Shown here: in pieces, positions 5,416 through 5,593 of the stretch
How positions within the stretch are numbered: the first letter of the stretch is position 1
Layout of the letters: each line of letters opens with the position of its first letter
Origin: Desulfuromonadales bacterium
GTDB taxonomy: Bacteria; Desulfobacterota; Desulfuromonadia; Desulfuromonadales; BM103
NCBI GenBank assembly: GCA_029859485.1
Contig: JAOUDB010000191.1
Location: 1 to 5,593, forward strand
Length of the DNA stretch: 5,593 bases
Reading direction: 5' to 3'
The notes under the pieces: model-generated
What the model saw: the letters and a program-made list of their open reading frames with translations, nothing else
Database searches by the model: none
What the model was told of the DNA's origin: nothing
Position numbers and translations under genes: made by a program

Positions 5416-5593
5416 GACTGACTCCTCTTATCTAACTACGTTAAACTTACACTCTATAAGGTTGTTTTCGTTTTGCAATTTTTCTCTTCATGCGTATGTG
5501 AATGGCCATACCGAAGGTTATTTAAACCAAGCGACAAAGGGGTTCGAGATGACCGGGGTGGCTGTGAATTTGAACAGCCACTCGGGACCGAAC
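5416..5593. other. Upstream region of the amidohydrolase, no gene seen
   Basis: 178 bases up to the window edge. The first 90 bases are AT-rich and are the likely promoter region. On the minus strand TTGCAA and TATAGA-like hexamers occur near 5475 and 5456, but their spacing of about 14 bases is poor, so no promoter is asserted. The last 50 bases are GC-richer and contain an imperfect palindrome. A plus-strand ATG at 5549 is open to the edge for 15 codons, but it lies within that palindrome and has no convincing ribosome site. Confidence 0.4.
5556..5583. repeat. Hairpin-forming inverted repeat at the window edge
   Basis: GTGGCTGT (5558-5565) and ACAGCCAC (5574-5581) are perfect complements around the eight-base loop GAATTTGA. 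A G-T and a G-C pair extend the stem to ten. Further out, GTTCG (5542-5546) and CGAAC (5589-5593) also pair with unpaired bases between, so the whole 5542-5593 segment can form an interrupted stem. The window ends here, so its full extent is unknown. It lacks a T-run on either visible side. Confidence 0.55.

Overview
The window looks like chromosomal DNA from a Gram-negative bacterium, most likely a proteobacterium. Two proteins carry Sec-type signal peptides, the ABC system is of the FtsX/MacB/LolCDE type, and Shine-Dalgarno sites are clear. I cannot place it more closely. All three intact transcription units, and the recognisable gene remnants, read on the minus strand.

Layout: Positions 1-459 hold no intact gene. 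They contain the stranded C-terminal end of an AraC-family regulator (38-205, minus) and a 16-base motif present twice in direct orientation. Positions 460-3281 hold a tight three-gene operon, transcribed from right to left: an ABC ATPase (2511-3281), an FtsX-type permease with a histidine-rich loop (1171-2511), and a secreted DUF3299 protein (460-1155). The ATPase stop and permease start share one base, and 15 bases separate the permease from the DUF3299 gene. Positions 3282-3849 are broken DNA: about 160 bases I cannot identify, then a frameshifted fragment of an imidazolonepropionase-like amidohydrolase, then a near-perfect 19-base inverted repeat resembling REP/RAYT-type palindromes. Positions 3850-5415 hold an intact secreted amidohydrolase related to N-acyl-D-amino-acid deacylases. 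The last 178 bases are its upstream region and end in an imperfect palindrome at the window edge.

How the genes work together: the ATPase, permease and DUF3299 protein probably form one envelope system. The same combination, from memory, occurs in zinc-regulated loci of Vibrio (zrg-type), where a His-rich DUF2796 periplasmic protein is also present. The histidines in this permease agree with a zinc or other transition-metal role, but this is inference. No DUF2796-like gene is visible here, and the DNA upstream of the ATPase is rearranged. The amidohydrolase is probably independent and may act on N-acyl-D-amino acids or related amides in the periplasm.

The most noteworthy observations are the His-rich metal-handling permease in a DUF3299 operon without its usual partner, the two eroded genes that can be recognised only by joining reading frames or reading below normal ORF size, and the palindrome next to one of them. 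I did not find convincing evidence of a wholly new system.
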